Positions 47,901 to 58,045 of a DNA stretch of 64,000 bases are shown here, in pieces (the first letter of the stretch is position 1; each line of letters opens with the position of its first letter). Position numbers and translations under genes: made by a program. This DNA is from Panorpa germanica (Eukaryota; Arthropoda; Insecta; Mecoptera; Panorpidae), in assembly GCA_963678705.1 (NCBI GenBank), contig OY783209.1:15190001-15254000 (forward strand), given 5' to 3'. The notes below the pieces were generated by a model. The model saw nothing but the letters and a program-made list of their open reading frames with translations, did not search any database and had not been told where the DNA came from.

Positions 47901-48702
47901 AATATATAACCAAAGTAATAATCTACAATACAAATATAAAGTAAATAATGTTAAAAGTTCATATTCCGTAGAATTAATAGCGATCATGAAACTAATAGAA
48001 ATACTGCAAACTAAAGATAGTATAAATATATTAATAATCACAGACTCTAATAGTGTATGTCAATCTTTAAACAACAACATTTTTAAAAATAATAACAACT
48101 ACAAGATTTGTTCAATTAAAAAATATCTTTTAAAATCAAAGAATAGAGGTATAAATATTAAAATCCTATGGATCCCCGGTCACTCTGGTATAAAAGGAAA
48201 TGAAATTGCTGACAAACTAGCTAAGGAAGCTTGCCTTAATGGGGAATTCCTTGATATCAAATGGAATTATAAAGATGTCAAAATAATTGTCAATGAAAGA
48301 AGTAATATAGACTGGCAGGTTAACTACAAGCAAAGAAGTGTAACTACAGGTAAACAATTTTTTTCTAATAACCCAAAAATACTAAAGACATTATGGTTCA
48401 CAAAAGATCACCCCCGAAGATTCATAACAACTATGACGCGAATCAAAACAGGCCATTGCAGAGTTCCATTTCATTTACACAAAATAAATTTATTGAGAAC
48501 CCCAAATTGTATATGTGACGAGGAGGGAACATTAGATCATGTTATTTTAGGATGCAGACTATTAAAAAAAGAAATTGACGATTTGATGTACAACTTAGCT
48601 GAGGAGGCTTTTTTTCCCGCAAACATATCCTACCTGATTAGTATAGAAGAATGCTCAAAGAAAATCTATAATTTCATAATAGCTAATAAAATTGAAATAT
48701 AA
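44980..48702 (+). CDS. LINE ORF2: endonuclease, reverse transcriptase, RNase H, 1240 aa, intact
   Basis: An uninterrupted frame. The AP-type endonuclease spans residues about 1-225 (IIQWNCRG, SETFL, AGDFNATHLAWD, SDHFPIYF). The reverse transcriptase spans about 440-720 (SYRPITLLSCLGK, AAFIDIEAAYDNVN, HGIPQGSIIAPLLFNIY, YADD at 665-668). RNase H starts at WFTDGS (Asp961), with VELIAIMK, ITDSNSV and WIPGHSGIKGNEIADKLAKE (from Trp1064). A terminal zinc motif CICDEEGTLDHVILGC starts at Cys1177. The protein nicks target DNA and copies the LINE RNA there. All catalytic residues are visible. The EN-RT-RNase H order places it in the I superclade (I, Nimb or LOA-like); Jockey elements lack RNase H. 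It could act on other copies even though its own ORF1 is broken. Confidence 0.95.
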   Translation: MYNIIQWNCRGVRHIKEELQFMLRKHNIHICILSETFLTNACNFNMKGYFIERKDRMQQTNYNPHGGVAILIHKSIKYKRIMLNNPFNSVEITAITITANKNEEICILSIYAKPNHNLSNLNWSHIKQQINVPVILAGDFNATHLAWDIYCPGSFYEGNELLEFIENENLHILNDDNPTRVSSPNYRNSILDLTIVSPRLTQQITSWQVLKDSMGSDHFPIYFCLEDNTNRQTSEHITRRNFRKADWVGYRIDIEEKITNINLTEGSENNEIEETYSQFTEIINNSANENIPNTTVYNITPRKIKPNWWDTECNKFIAQRQLALTTFNRNMTIDNYLMYKKQQAKTRRYFRARKKIEWQKFCETLNPYMSTNTIWENIRKVNNKNYSKKKISDDENWIDEFIANKFPQNHLNITIPNTSTIKNQFLDKSIKINEVNFALNHNKNSSTGHDRINYKMIQNLPLNAKIYLTQIYNLSLNSANIPEDWKKHIVVPILKPTKDPNYEESYRPITLLSCLGKTMEAIIKNRLEWFIEHNKKLPDLQFAFRKAMSTQHNLNILNMDIQKTYSRNHFMIAAFIDIEAAYDNVNLLILKEKMESLGISSKTTNWIINYFQHRKITIRYNNKLTGPINFNHGIPQGSIIAPLLFNIYTKDLTSISDNNTKVLMYADDIVIYSGGHTLEIAQKRLQIKLNKLVSMLSDIKLNISLEKSKLAIFTRHRIICSPKINIRNKIIIVSANIKFLGVFFDTKSTWSKQIDFIITKMHKGLSLMRCLAGYKWGAHPLTLINIYKAIIRPHIDYSSTLICTANNMRKKKIEIIQNKCLRIILGVMQSTPSQILNFETNITPVNIRIQQIADNFYCKNILNSFEPISSRIEVLRELYDNPYWLMKNKPALLESYDRYNNLNIESYKVIPYFKFTLETSIFKINTETSYFEKNDNNLITQKRYMEYIGKDGINWDLWFTDGSLQKDTNSGGIGIYNQSNNLQYKYKVNNVKSSYSVELIAIMKLIEILQTKDSINILIITDSNSVCQSLNNNIFKNNNNYKICSIKKYLLKSKNRGINIKILWIPGHSGIKGNEIADKLAKEACLNGEFLDIKWNYKDVKIIVNERSNIDWQVNYKQRSVTTGKQFFSNNPKILKTLWFTKDHPRRFITTMTRIKTGHCRVPFHLHKINLLRTPNCICDEEGTLDHVILGCRLLKKEIDDLMYNLAEEAFFPANISYLISIEECSKKIYNFIIANKIEI

Positions 48703-48848
48703 ACTGTATTTTATTATTAATATCGACATTATTATTATGTAAATATTTTAAATAATTATTGTAAAGTTTTTATGTAATGGCAAGCAGGTTGAATAAGCCA
48801 AAGCCTTTTTTAATAAAATAAAAAAAAAAAAAAAATATAGCAAATCCT

Positions 48849-49560
48849 GCTTTATTTATTTATTTCTTTCTAAATCAATGGATGCATCTGTATATATTAT
48901 TTTTGTAAAATTTGTAATAAATTGATGCTTTAGATTTAAATTTTTTTCATTATTTATCGCATTCACAACATGCCATAATCTCATGGTGGTCATTACCTAT
49001 TTTCTTCATTGTTAGTCGTGGTCAGTAGCAATAATTTTAGTTCTGCTATTGCTTTGATTTCATGAATAAACATAGGTTTGCGGCTTAGGCTTTTTTGTTG
49101 GATTAATAGATGACACTCAGTTACTTCACTGAATGTTTTACCAACTATACCTCAATGAATGTATACCTCGATGAAAATACCTCAAACTTATTGGAACTTG
49201 GAACCGAGTAAGTACTTTCAGTACAGTTTTATTTGATTGTACTTACCTCTGATATTTTTCTTTCATTTGTTGATTTTCTGATACTTATCTAGTTGCCAGG
49301 ATGTTGCTGATTCCGAGCTCGTTCTATTAGCTACTGTTCTTTTCTCATTTTTGATGCATCCATTGAATCTGCTTCAGATTTATTATTTAGTAGCTGACTT
49401 TTTGTTATCATTTGCGTAAGCCTTTCTAGTGAGTTACTTTTCTTGCCGCCCAAACTTAGCTTTTGTTGGATGGTTTTCTTTGACGATCGTATTTAGCATT
49501 TTTTGGTCAGTGTAACGACTGTTAATTATAGGTCATACCGACCCCCCATAACCGTTGGTT
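48849..49560 (-). mobile_element. Old I-type LINE, upstream part of RNase H and unclear ORF1-like debris
   Basis: Immediately right of the young LINE the minus strand has IYTDASIDLERNK, completing the RNase H at 41770-42493. Further right (49260-49500) a Lys/Ser/Gln-rich translation recalls the tail of a LINE ORF1 but without diagnostic motifs. Confidence 0.55.
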
Positions 49561-50269
49561 ATAATGTTCTACAGATTATTTTTAAATTCTATCTTGAATT
49601 AAATAAATAATTTAAACTATTTTTGACTATGTATCAGTAAAATATTTATATTAAATATAGTTAAATATTTATTAATACTTTCTTATTGGTAATTTAATTA
49701 TTTATTAAATAAATATTTATTATAAAAATATTGTCACAGCATAACGAACAATAGTTCTTAAAAATTATTAAATTATTTATTGAATAAGTGAAGAACGGAA
49801 GGAGGAACGGAACGTCCGCACGGCTTCGATAACTCAATAGAAGCCGACGTACTGGTCTACTGATACTAATAATACATAAGATATTATGGACTTCTTCATC
49901 ACCAAAGGTCTATCAAAGGGCTCATTATGGCATCTATCTATCTCTCTCTAACTCATCATTTCATATTCATATCTTTTAACAGTAGAATCTATTTGCTACG
50001 GCCATAGCAGATATTAAAAAAATCTTTTTAAACATCTTAAGTTTAAAAAGGTTTACAAAGTTTGAATTACATAAAACTATACGATCATAATTTTGTTTAT
50101 GACTAAGGCAGGGTCATATAATAATGTTTATGATGAGGAGAGGTTTACGTTACTTTAAATAGTATGAAAAGAGGAGTATAGATCCCTTTTAGGGTTAGGG
50201 TAGGTCTAAAATTGCGACTCGGGAAAGCACGGCAAAAATGGCAAAATAGCGGTTCTCAGACGACAAGAC
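49561..50269. other. AT-rich stretch, nothing recognised
   Basis: No supported gene, array or terminal repeats. Confidence 0.5.
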
Positions 50270-51670
50270 GATTCTCAATCATTTGAGTAATAAATTGAAA
50301 TAAAAGATCCGAGTAGTAAAAAATCTAGCTATTAGTGCACATCTACAGGAACTTTCAGTCTGCAAGGATACAAATTATTTTTTGTGGAAAGCAGCAAAAG
50401 GTATCAACACACCAGTGACGCAAGCACCACCTGTTAAGGAAAACTTTAATGAATAAAAGAAAAGTGATAGAGAAAAAACAGAGTTATTTGCACAGCACAT
50501 GGAAAAAATATTTAAACCCTTTGCTAGACAATCAGCCGATGAAAACATACCGCTACTGAAAAGAAACGATAATGTCGAAATCGATCGAGTTACGCTATCA
50601 AAACTCAAAAAGGAAGTTAAATGTAACTAGCACCTGGTTCGACATCATCACTGGACAGATACTTAAAGGTTTACCCAACCAAGGCTTGTAAAACTATTGC
50701 ATATCATAAATGCTTCTCTTCGACTGAAATATGTCTGGGAAAGGATTCAAATGACAAAAAATTTACAGGCCTATATTATTGCTGCCAATAATATCCAAGT
50801 TCTTTTAAAAATTATTGCTAAAGCGCCTTAAGCCTATAATAAAAGAGAAAGACCTAATCCCAAACCACCAATTTGGCTTTAGAGATAATCACTCCACAAT
50901 GGTACCAGATGCACAGAATATTTCACATAATTGAAGATACCTTAGAAGGAAAGAAAATACGTTCAAGCGTTTTCCTTGATGTGTCTCAAGCGTTTGACAA
51001 AGTATGCATTGAGCGACTGCAACTTGAATTGCAACAATATCTGGGCATCAATTCTGTGAAACACTAAAATCATATCTGGCAGACAGAATCTTCCGTGTTA
51101 AGTGTGGCAATGAATACTCAGACTTTACGAACGTCTGTGCAGGAGTACCGCAAGGTAGTGTGCTTGACCCAACACTGTACTTGCTCTACACAAGAGATAT
51201 ACCACATGATGATGACACCACCTTTGCGGATGATACTGCTATCTTGACCGTTGGAAACACTATTAATGAAACCAAAATAAAACTCGAAAAGCAGTGGAAA
51301 ACTAAACAGTGGTCAACTTTTAGATAAAAGTTTGGCGAATTAAACTCAATGAGTCTAAATCAACACACGTAAATTTTACAAACTAAAACGATTCTAAAAA
51401 TCTTTCCATGGAGCTTTGAAGAAATACAAACGTTCCAAAATAAAGTTCTGCGAAGAATAGGTAATTCACCCTGGTATATCCGCAATGACGACATACATAG
51501 AGACTTGAAGATTAACACAGTCCGAGAAGAAATTAAAACTATAGCAGCGAAGCACGATTTGAGACTTCCTAACCACGAAAACGTAGCCGTAACGTAAAGG
51601 ATACTTGATAGTAAAGATTTTTAAACACTTCGCAGGACAAATTGGCTTACCATGATGAACCATTTTTGAC
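50270..51670 (+). mobile_element. Jockey-clade LINE ORF2 remnant, plus strand
   Basis: In order: NYFLWKAAKGINTPVTQAPP (50370), a segment around KKSDREKTELFAQHMEKIFK (50450), the RT start (AYNKRERPNPK, near 50840), FLDVSQAFDKV (near 50970), GVPQGSVL-like sequence (51140), a decayed FADD motif (51227), and the C-terminal FQNKVLRRIGNSPWYIRNDD and HRDLKINTVREEIK (51430-51540). Numerous frameshifts and stops. The segment at 50650-50735 is the counterpart of the unit repeated at 60531-61809. Confidence 0.8.
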
Positions 51671-52180
51671 ATTGGTTTTTAATATGACCTTTTTCTTTAC
51701 AATGGAAACACCATATCTTTTTTGTCTTTTATACAATTATTCTTTTTCTGCTGCTCTGGCTCTGTTGACTACTAGTTTGCGTTACCCAAACATCTTGTTC
51801 ATCTGAACTTTCCCCATCACCACCTACTAGATGTTTTTCGTGTGCACACACTTAAATTATCAACGCATCAATGACGCTTCTGACTGCTTTGTTATCATTA
51901 CCTATGCTGCCTTAAATTTAAACATTCATCTGGCAATGTCTTAAATTCCAATAGCAGCTCTGGTGTTAATTGGTGCTATTAATCCTCTTGTACTATCCTT
52001 TATATCCACAATATAATATATTGCAGGAACCATAAATATGTCACATAATTTTGATATCACTATTGATGTATAACCCAGTAAACAATTTAGTGAAGTGCCT
52101 TATTTGGTGAAGTTCGAGTCACTCGTACAATTCTATTCTAACGCTTTACAAGTTCTCTACCTGTCACAGATTTTGTGTTA
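51654..52180 (-). mobile_element. Ty1/copia fossil, Gag piece
   Basis: The minus strand contains a knuckle CFHCKEKGHIKNQC preceded by a Ser/Gln-rich linker (VTQTSSQQSQSSRK) and GGDGESSDEQDVW. This is the end of a copia Gag. Only this piece is recognisable, broken, immediately after the Jockey remnant. Confidence 0.65.
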
Positions 52181-52859
52181 GTTATTCTTTCTAGTATTCT
52201 TTCTTTTTCCAACATCATTCATTAAGTATTTCTGTTTCTTTCCCACATGGATATATTTTTTTTAAGTTCACTTTCATCTCATTTATTCCAAAGTGAGAGA
52301 GAAACGAGATGCGGTTAGACAAGTAAAATATATTTTTCACCGTTACACTTGTATAATATTTCGTTCAGTACAGTAGTTTAAAGTATATGCTATCCTTTTT
52401 CAACAAATATTTCTTTAATGGTAATAGACAGACGCTATCTCCCTCAATCCCCGAATATAATGTATATAAACGAAGTTAGCATCTAGCGATGGTAAGACAG
52501 AGGTTTTAAACCTAACGCAGACAACTGCCGATCGTGGATTTTTGAATCATCAAAACAATGTAAAAAACTAATATAACGAGTATTGTTGAAGATGAATAAT
52601 ATTCATTAAAAAAATCACGATTTGTACTAAAAATTACATCTATTTATTTCTTCATTTAAATATTTATAATTTGCAGACTCTAAAAAGTAGAATTCCATTA
52701 AGTTTTATATCCCTGCTAGTGTGAAGTTTATAACTCCGGTCATAAATCATAAACCGACTCCGCTTTTAATTCAGCAGTGAACCGTCGCTGCAATGTCTGT
52801 AGCTCATAAAAAGGGCCTTTCCTATGAACGACTGAATAGAAAACGAACACGTTCCAGAC
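52181..52859. other. Unassigned; short open frame at 52793 cut by a SINE
   Basis: MSVAHKKGLSYERLNRKRTR begins at 52793 and runs into the SINE target duplication (KIHD). I do not recognise it. It could be a chance frame or the amino end of an unknown gene. The rest holds nothing I can support. Confidence 0.35.
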
Positions 52860-52873
52860 AAAAAATTCATGAT

Positions 52874-53145
52874 TTTTTTTTTTTTTTTTTTTTTATTAAC
52901 GTCGGCCTATTTCCGATGCTGAGTCCTATCACCGACGACCTCCTTCAATGTTGGCAGTATTTATGGTGTCGTGGCCTCATATATGTGGGCTACACCACTG
53001 CCTAATAACTGTACGATTATGTATGACCATAATCAATATAAGTTCATAATAACCAAACCCAGAAAATATATATTTGGTCCGGGGATCGAACCCGAAGACA
53101 CAGCAGTCGGCGTCAAGCATCAATGCTCTCGCCCACTGTGTCGTC
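52874..53145 (-). repeat. tRNA-derived SINE with poly-A tail and 14-bp target duplications
   Basis: On the minus strand it starts GACGACACAGTGGGCGAGAG, has a box-B match GGTTCGATCCC, an unrelated body and a 3' A-run of about 20. AAAAAATTCATGAT flanks both sides (52860-52873 and 53158-53171), with an extra T-run at the 5' junction. Length is about 270 bp. The tRNA-like head recurs, decayed, at 16991-17066. Such SINEs are transcribed by RNA polymerase III and mobilised by a partner LINE. Confidence 0.85.
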
Positions 53146-53171
53146 AAAAAAAAAAAAAAAAAATTCATGAT

Positions 53172-54800
53172 ATGTAATAGAAATTAAGTAGAATTTACTG
53201 GGAAGTGTTTATAATTTAGAATTAGTAATATGAAAAGAAAAATAACTGGAATTGCATTGTGTATAGAACGGGTTCATTGAAAATATAAGGAGTAGACCAG
53301 GATCGATAATTTTAGAAAGGAAAAAAAATTAAAGTAGGATGAAACCTATTGGAAAAGGAAGGGAATACCACTAAAATGAAAGGAAAAATAAATTACGGGC
53401 GATCTGAGGTTGGGAAGGAGTAGGAAGGTGAGTTTTTAAGGGTAAAAATTTAATATTTTAAATCTTCAAAATTCCAGTGTGTTTGGGACATAAAGAGGTA
53501 AGTTTTTACCAAATATTATGAAAAAAAAAAAATTTTTGTAAAAGATAAAAATAAAAAATCAAAAATGTGGTTTTTTGGATTTTTTACATGAGTTTTGAGG
53601 TTATGGAGAAAAAGTGTAGATACAAAACTTGTAGATCTTTTTATTATCTACGATTTTTACCCTTAGAAACTCACCCCCCTACCCCTTCCCAACCGCTGAT
53701 CGCCCGTAGTTTATTTTTCTTTTCATTTTAGTAGTATTCCCTTCCTTTTCCAATAGGTTTCATTCTACTTTAATTTTTTTTCGTTTTTAATTATTTTTGA
53801 CGGCTTCGACCTTGGTCTAAGAGAGTAATTGCTTTTACATTCTTAATATCGCCGTACACTACATGTCAACTAGACACAACTATTTTAACATACATTAACA
53901 TAGTTAAAGACAGGAGGAGGCGCTGTGGGTCTGTAATCAGTTTCTCTCAAGAGCATGTGCTCTGCCGGTGGAGCTGTGGTTGCAAAATTAGAGGTTAGGC
54001 GTTAGGTTCAATTAGGTAGGTAGGTAAAATTGTTCTATACAAGGCTTTATTGAAGTAATTTATAGGTTTAGATTGAAATGAGTGAAAATAAATTTTAACA
54101 AACAATTATTTATAAATAATGTATATATAAAGATGAAATTTAGTATAAAGGTTTACAGTGAATTATTAATTACGAAAATGATCTAGTGAGAGATTAAGAC
54201 GTAAATGAGCGGAAGCGCAGTGGTATTTAATTTGAATTGCAGAAGCGGATAGCTGAGAGGCAGTGCTCTTATAAGCGATAGCACTTAGGGAAGGTGCGTT
54301 AATAGATGATGTGTGTGTGTGAGGAGGCGATCTGTTGAGCAGGTGGACGTGAATTAAATTAAAAGTGCAGAAATGATAACGATAGGGTGTTTAGCAGCGG
54401 TGGTGCTGTGGTTTGGAAAAATTTAGGGCATGGCACTGACTATTGTTTAGCATAGTACATATAAGTATGAAATTTAGTTAGAGGTTTAAGTGAAATAATA
54501 ATTTTGAAAATGGATTGCTAAGATATTTACACACAGGAGGGCCGAAGAGCAAGACTTTTTTATTTGAATTGATGGAGCGGAGGCACTGGGGATAGTGCTC
54601 TAAGGTTATGCGGCGGTCAGGGCTGCGGAGAATGTGCCGCGGTGTTAGAAGTCTGTGTTCGGTAACGGAGGTGTAGAGGATACAATGAAAATGCGGGAAC
54701 GATAGAGAACTATGGAGCTAATAGAGGGTTATTGACGGCGATCAGGGGTGAGGTACTGGATACTGCTCAATACAGGACTTAAGGATGTATGAGCAAGAAA
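53172..54800 (+). mobile_element. Helitron-family fragment D, split by a foldback MITE
   Basis: The segments 53200-53290 and 53820-54790 match 38300-38560, 7980-8100 and 13050-13250 (for example AACGGGTTCATTGAAAATAT; TTTACAGTGAATTATTAATT; GGCGATCAGGGGTGAGG). At least two related sub-blocks follow each other (54130-54340 and 54460-54640), each with an AAATTTAGT...GGTTTA...GTGA start. No terminus is visible. Confidence 0.65.
53295..53817. mobile_element. Foldback MITE with about 150-bp inverted arms, 523 bp
   Basis: The left arm (53295-53448) and right arm (about 53645-53817) pair over long stretches: GAAACCTATTGGAAAAGGAA, TACGGGCGATC, GGTTGGGAAGG and GTGAGTTT all recur in reverse complement. 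The ends read GACCAGG and CCTTGGTC with TA on both sides (53293-53294 and 53818-53819). Sequence at 38400 is the related uninterrupted Helitron-family segment. The TA flanks suggest a Tc1/mariner-type origin, but no known family terminus is recognised. Confidence 0.8.
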
Positions 54801-55384
54801 ATAATTTTCGATTTAAGAGCTCAAAATTTTTGTACGTGTAGATTCCTGGTCAATGAATTTACTGTTAAAATTTCAGGGTAGGTAACCGTTCATATTTTAA
54901 AGAAATTATTTGTTGAAAATTGACATAAAATACATTGGTCTTGTGGGGAAATGGGTACAAGTGATCATAAATCAATAAATATGAGTATGTTCTGTATTAC
55001 GTAGCATAAAAAAAAACTATGCATTAGAAAGGTGAATATTGGCGTCACACGTCAATATTTTAAAAATACTATGTAACCGTTCATCCTGGAAAGATAATTA
55101 GAAATGAAATTCAAATTATGATATTTAAAAAAATATTTTTCGCCATATTTGACACTTGGCAACGTTGCACTGCTAAAATAAGCGTCACAGCACGGCAGCG
55201 GCAAAAACGGTATATACAAATTTAAATATAATCTCATTCAGAGCTGTCAAAATAAATATTACGTGATAGTAACAGCAAAAATTAAGTACAAAAATTAAGA
55301 AAATAGCATATATATAGAATTAAAATATTTATTAACACTTTAAGAATTTAATAACATAACACATTTCAACAAAAAATTATTTTT
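54801..55384. other. AT-rich stretch 3' of the Mutator-like gene
   Basis: May contain the 3' end of the Mutator-like element, but I find no inverted partner for its sequence beyond 56770. Confidence 0.4.
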
Positions 55385-56767
55385 GTTAATTTTATGAAGG
55401 ATAAAAATCCTTATGCAGCCAAGTTAATAGACACAGTGTCAACTTTAGCAGATTGTAAAAATTATTTTCCTCCATTAGTTGTAAGATCATTAACAGCAGA
55501 CGCACTCGGTGGTATTCCTCTTGTCGGTAAAATGTAAACATTATATTCTGAGTAGTTGTATTTTGCTGCAATCTGAATTGTTTCACTGGCTTTTCCAAAA
55601 CCGGTGGTTTCTAAATCAAAGAACACAACTGCTGCTGCATTATTAATCGCAATTGAACTTTTCAATCCCAATGTCTAATCCACTCCGCGACTGATAACAA
55701 AATGTAATCAAATGTAGCATGATTCAAATCAGACCATTTTATAATTTGATGATCAGCTTCTCTCCGTAATCTAGCAATGCTACTTAAATCATCATCTCCA
55801 ATTAACGCCCCAATTTTTACACGTTCAGCTGTAAAGTGTTTATACTGTCTTTATAACTGCGTGCAAGCATTTAAACAGTCATGTCTGCCTCCATGGCCTT
55901 CGAACTCCAACTGAAATTTTCACGGTAGTCATGATCATTCTTATCATGTTCTTTTTACATCTCATGCATTGTTTATTTCTCGTACTATATGCAACAACGT
56001 AGAATGACCTAAGAAAAACCAATTGTAATAATTCGAAATAATTAAATTTAACAAATTTTTAATTTTAAATATTTATTACCAGTTAAACTATTATACGTTC
56101 TTCCTGCTTCCTTTTTTGCCACCCAGCATCTATACTCAATATGAACACTACTGTATCCTCCTTTGAAATAACTTTAGGTGATTTTGAACTATATTTTAAG
56201 GAAAAAAATGCTATATTAGTAATAATATAAGTCATTTCTTAGTTTATAATAATGTTTATGAATCGTACTACCTTTGATGAGCTATTGGGAAACTTCTCTT
56301 TATTGTCATGCAATTTCGGCAACTTATTCGAGCAATATTTTCAATAGCCATCACTACGCAAATCAAATCGATTCGTATCGTTTTAGAAGAGTATGGTCAA
56401 CTGTTGGAATATTGGGGCAAACAAGAATATTGTTTAAATGAGTTATTCTAATCCCACCGGTTAGAGTTGTTAGAAAATAATAGTCATAATTAAAGAATAG
56501 AAAAGAAAATAAATTAAATATTACTATCTTCTTTTTATAGAAATATTTACCCATAGCAGTTTCTCCATTAATAACACATTTACCAGTGGTGGTTTGTTGT
56601 GATGTTTTAATCTCGGACATTTTTTTTACATCTTCTGACATCGTCTTTTTTACAAATCGCAAAGACAGGGCATCAGTACACGAATCACACCACATATCAT
56701 TAGCTATTTTATTGATGTCAATAATTCGTCGGCCTTCAACAATTGATCCTAAAATGTTAAACTGCAT
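55385..56767 (-). pseudogene. Mutator-like transposase followed by a DEDDh exonuclease domain, broken
   Basis: On the minus strand the product starts MQFNILGSIVEGRRIIDINK (56767) with a CDSC..A...RFVKK zinc-like region. ARISCRNCMTIKRS follows (about 56330), then the first catalytic segment LSIDAGWQKR (about 56130). The second comes near 55800 (KIGALIGDDDLSSIARLRRE and KWSDLNHATFDYI). This is the Mutator-like transposase order. From 55650 down it continues as VVFFDLETTGFGKASETIQI, the Exo I motif (Asp-Leu-Glu) of a DEDDh 3'-5' exonuclease, with SASAVNDLTTNGGK. Frameshifts and stops break it in at least four places, and introns may account for some gaps. Terminal inverted repeats were not found. 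Confidence 0.7.
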
Positions 56768-56876
56768 AGTGAGGTTTTATGAAAGATTTAATGCGTATGT
56801 TTGATAATTGTGAAAGTACCAAACATCCGACAACTTCTAAAAAATTTGTAAACAATTTACATGTATACATGAATAA

Positions 56877-57290
56877 TCTTAATATATAAAAGAAAGACGG
56901 GTTTGTTACAACACTTATAACTCGAGATCTGCTGAACCAATATTCATGGTTATTGATTCGTTGAATTTGTCTCCGCCCGAATAGCATAATACATCTTAAA
57001 AACAATGAAAATATATCTTAATATATAAAAGAAAGACGGGTTTGTTACAACACTTATAACTCGAGATCTGCTGAACCAATATTCATGGTTATTGATTCGT
57101 TGGATTTGTCTCCGCCCCGAATAGCATAATACATCTTAAAAACAATGAAAATATATAAAACAAAGACGGGTTTGTTACAACACTTATAACTCGAGATCTG
57201 CTGAACCAATATTCATGGTTATTGATTCGTTGGATTTGTCTCCGCCCCGAATAGCATAATACATCATAAAAACAATGAAAACTCGATATG
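56877..57290 (+). repeat. Helitron 5' end, present three times in tandem (about 137 bp each)
   Basis: TCTTAATATATAAAAG begins unit 1 at 56877 and unit 2 at 57016, each after an A. Unit 3 starts near 57151 without the first bases. All contain GACGGGTTTGTTACAACAC, TAACTCGAGATCTGCTGAAC and CCTTAAAAAC-like tails. The start and the ACAACACTTATAACTC leader are typical of autonomous insect Helitrons and differ from the TCCTATATTATAATG family elsewhere in the window. Units are over 95 percent alike by eye. Confidence 0.75.
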
Positions 57291-57689
57291 TGTAATGAAT
57301 ACTTAATCATTTCAATAAATGCTGATTTCATGTCAAACATTTGTTGTCCAATCCTGTCAAATACTGTAACAACTATTCATGTATGCGTTCAGAAATTTAT
57401 TTTTTGTAAAATGTCTCGAAAGTTCAGGTACTGTTATATTTGTTTGATTTAGACATTAATTTGTGTAAATTATTTATTAATTATTTAATTTTTAATTTAA
57501 AAAAATAATACCTAAGATTTATTGTACAGGTTAACAAAAGTGTAAATGTCGTTTTATAGGTTATCTATAATTTTTCTTGATAAGCTATTCATATGTAGTG
57601 GTTATATACTCTTTGAGCTATTGTCTATGTCTCGAAAGTGGTTTTTTGTGGTTTTATGCGAGTGCACATTCAGTATTAATATTAATAAC

Positions 57690-58045
57690 AATGCCGCGTA
57701 CTAGAAGATCTAATCTTTCCCAGTAATGCAATTAGGCAACGGAATATCGCGAGTCAATTATCTGATGAAGAACGAGCAATTGCACAAGAAGAGCGCCGCG
57801 TTAGTATGGAGCAAAGAAGGGCCTTAATTCGTGCTTCTCAAACACAAGAGCAAAGAGAGGTAGCCCGTGAAACGGCTAGGTTAGAAACGAGAAATCGTCG
57901 AGCTTATCGTACAGATGAACAGAGGAATAATCTTCGAAGTGCAAGAAGAAATGATTCAAGTATTGATTTGAATCGAGCAGCGTTTCTATATGATTGCACC
58001 ATCGACTACAGCTTGCACCGTTTAGTTTGCATTGGTCCAATGGAC
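57690..58045 (+). pseudogene. Autonomous Helitron protein, amino-terminal fragment
   Basis: From MPRTRRSNLSQ (57691) through a charged coiled segment (SMEQRRALIRASQTQEQRE, then TDEQRNNLRSARRND) to SIDLNRAAFLYDCTIDYSLH and LVCIGPMDVV, this matches the start of Helitron Rep/helicase proteins. A stop and a shift occur before the first long frame (57806). The coding ends where a copia LTR begins near 58046, so Rep and helicase domains are absent. Confidence 0.75.

Larger units (their letters stand above)
42508..48834 (+). mobile_element. Young I-type LINE, nearly full length, with 14-bp target duplications
   Basis: The element starts CACAGTCGAGTTGTAACGC and ends in AATAAA (48812) and a poly-A run. 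ATATAGCAAATCCT flanks it exactly (42494-42507 and 48835-48848). Net length without the Helitron-like insertion is about 5.5 kb. It has a 5' leader of about 200 bp, ORF1 and ORF2 overlapping by 8 nt, and a 3' UTR of about 120 bp. Perfect duplications and an intact ORF2 argue for recent insertion. ORF1 is disabled by one frameshift and one insertion. Confidence 0.93.

Noticed and set aside
53070-53145. A tRNA gene (GGTTCGATCCC box B)
   Set aside because: The rest does not fold as a tRNA; poly-A tail and target duplications show a SINE.
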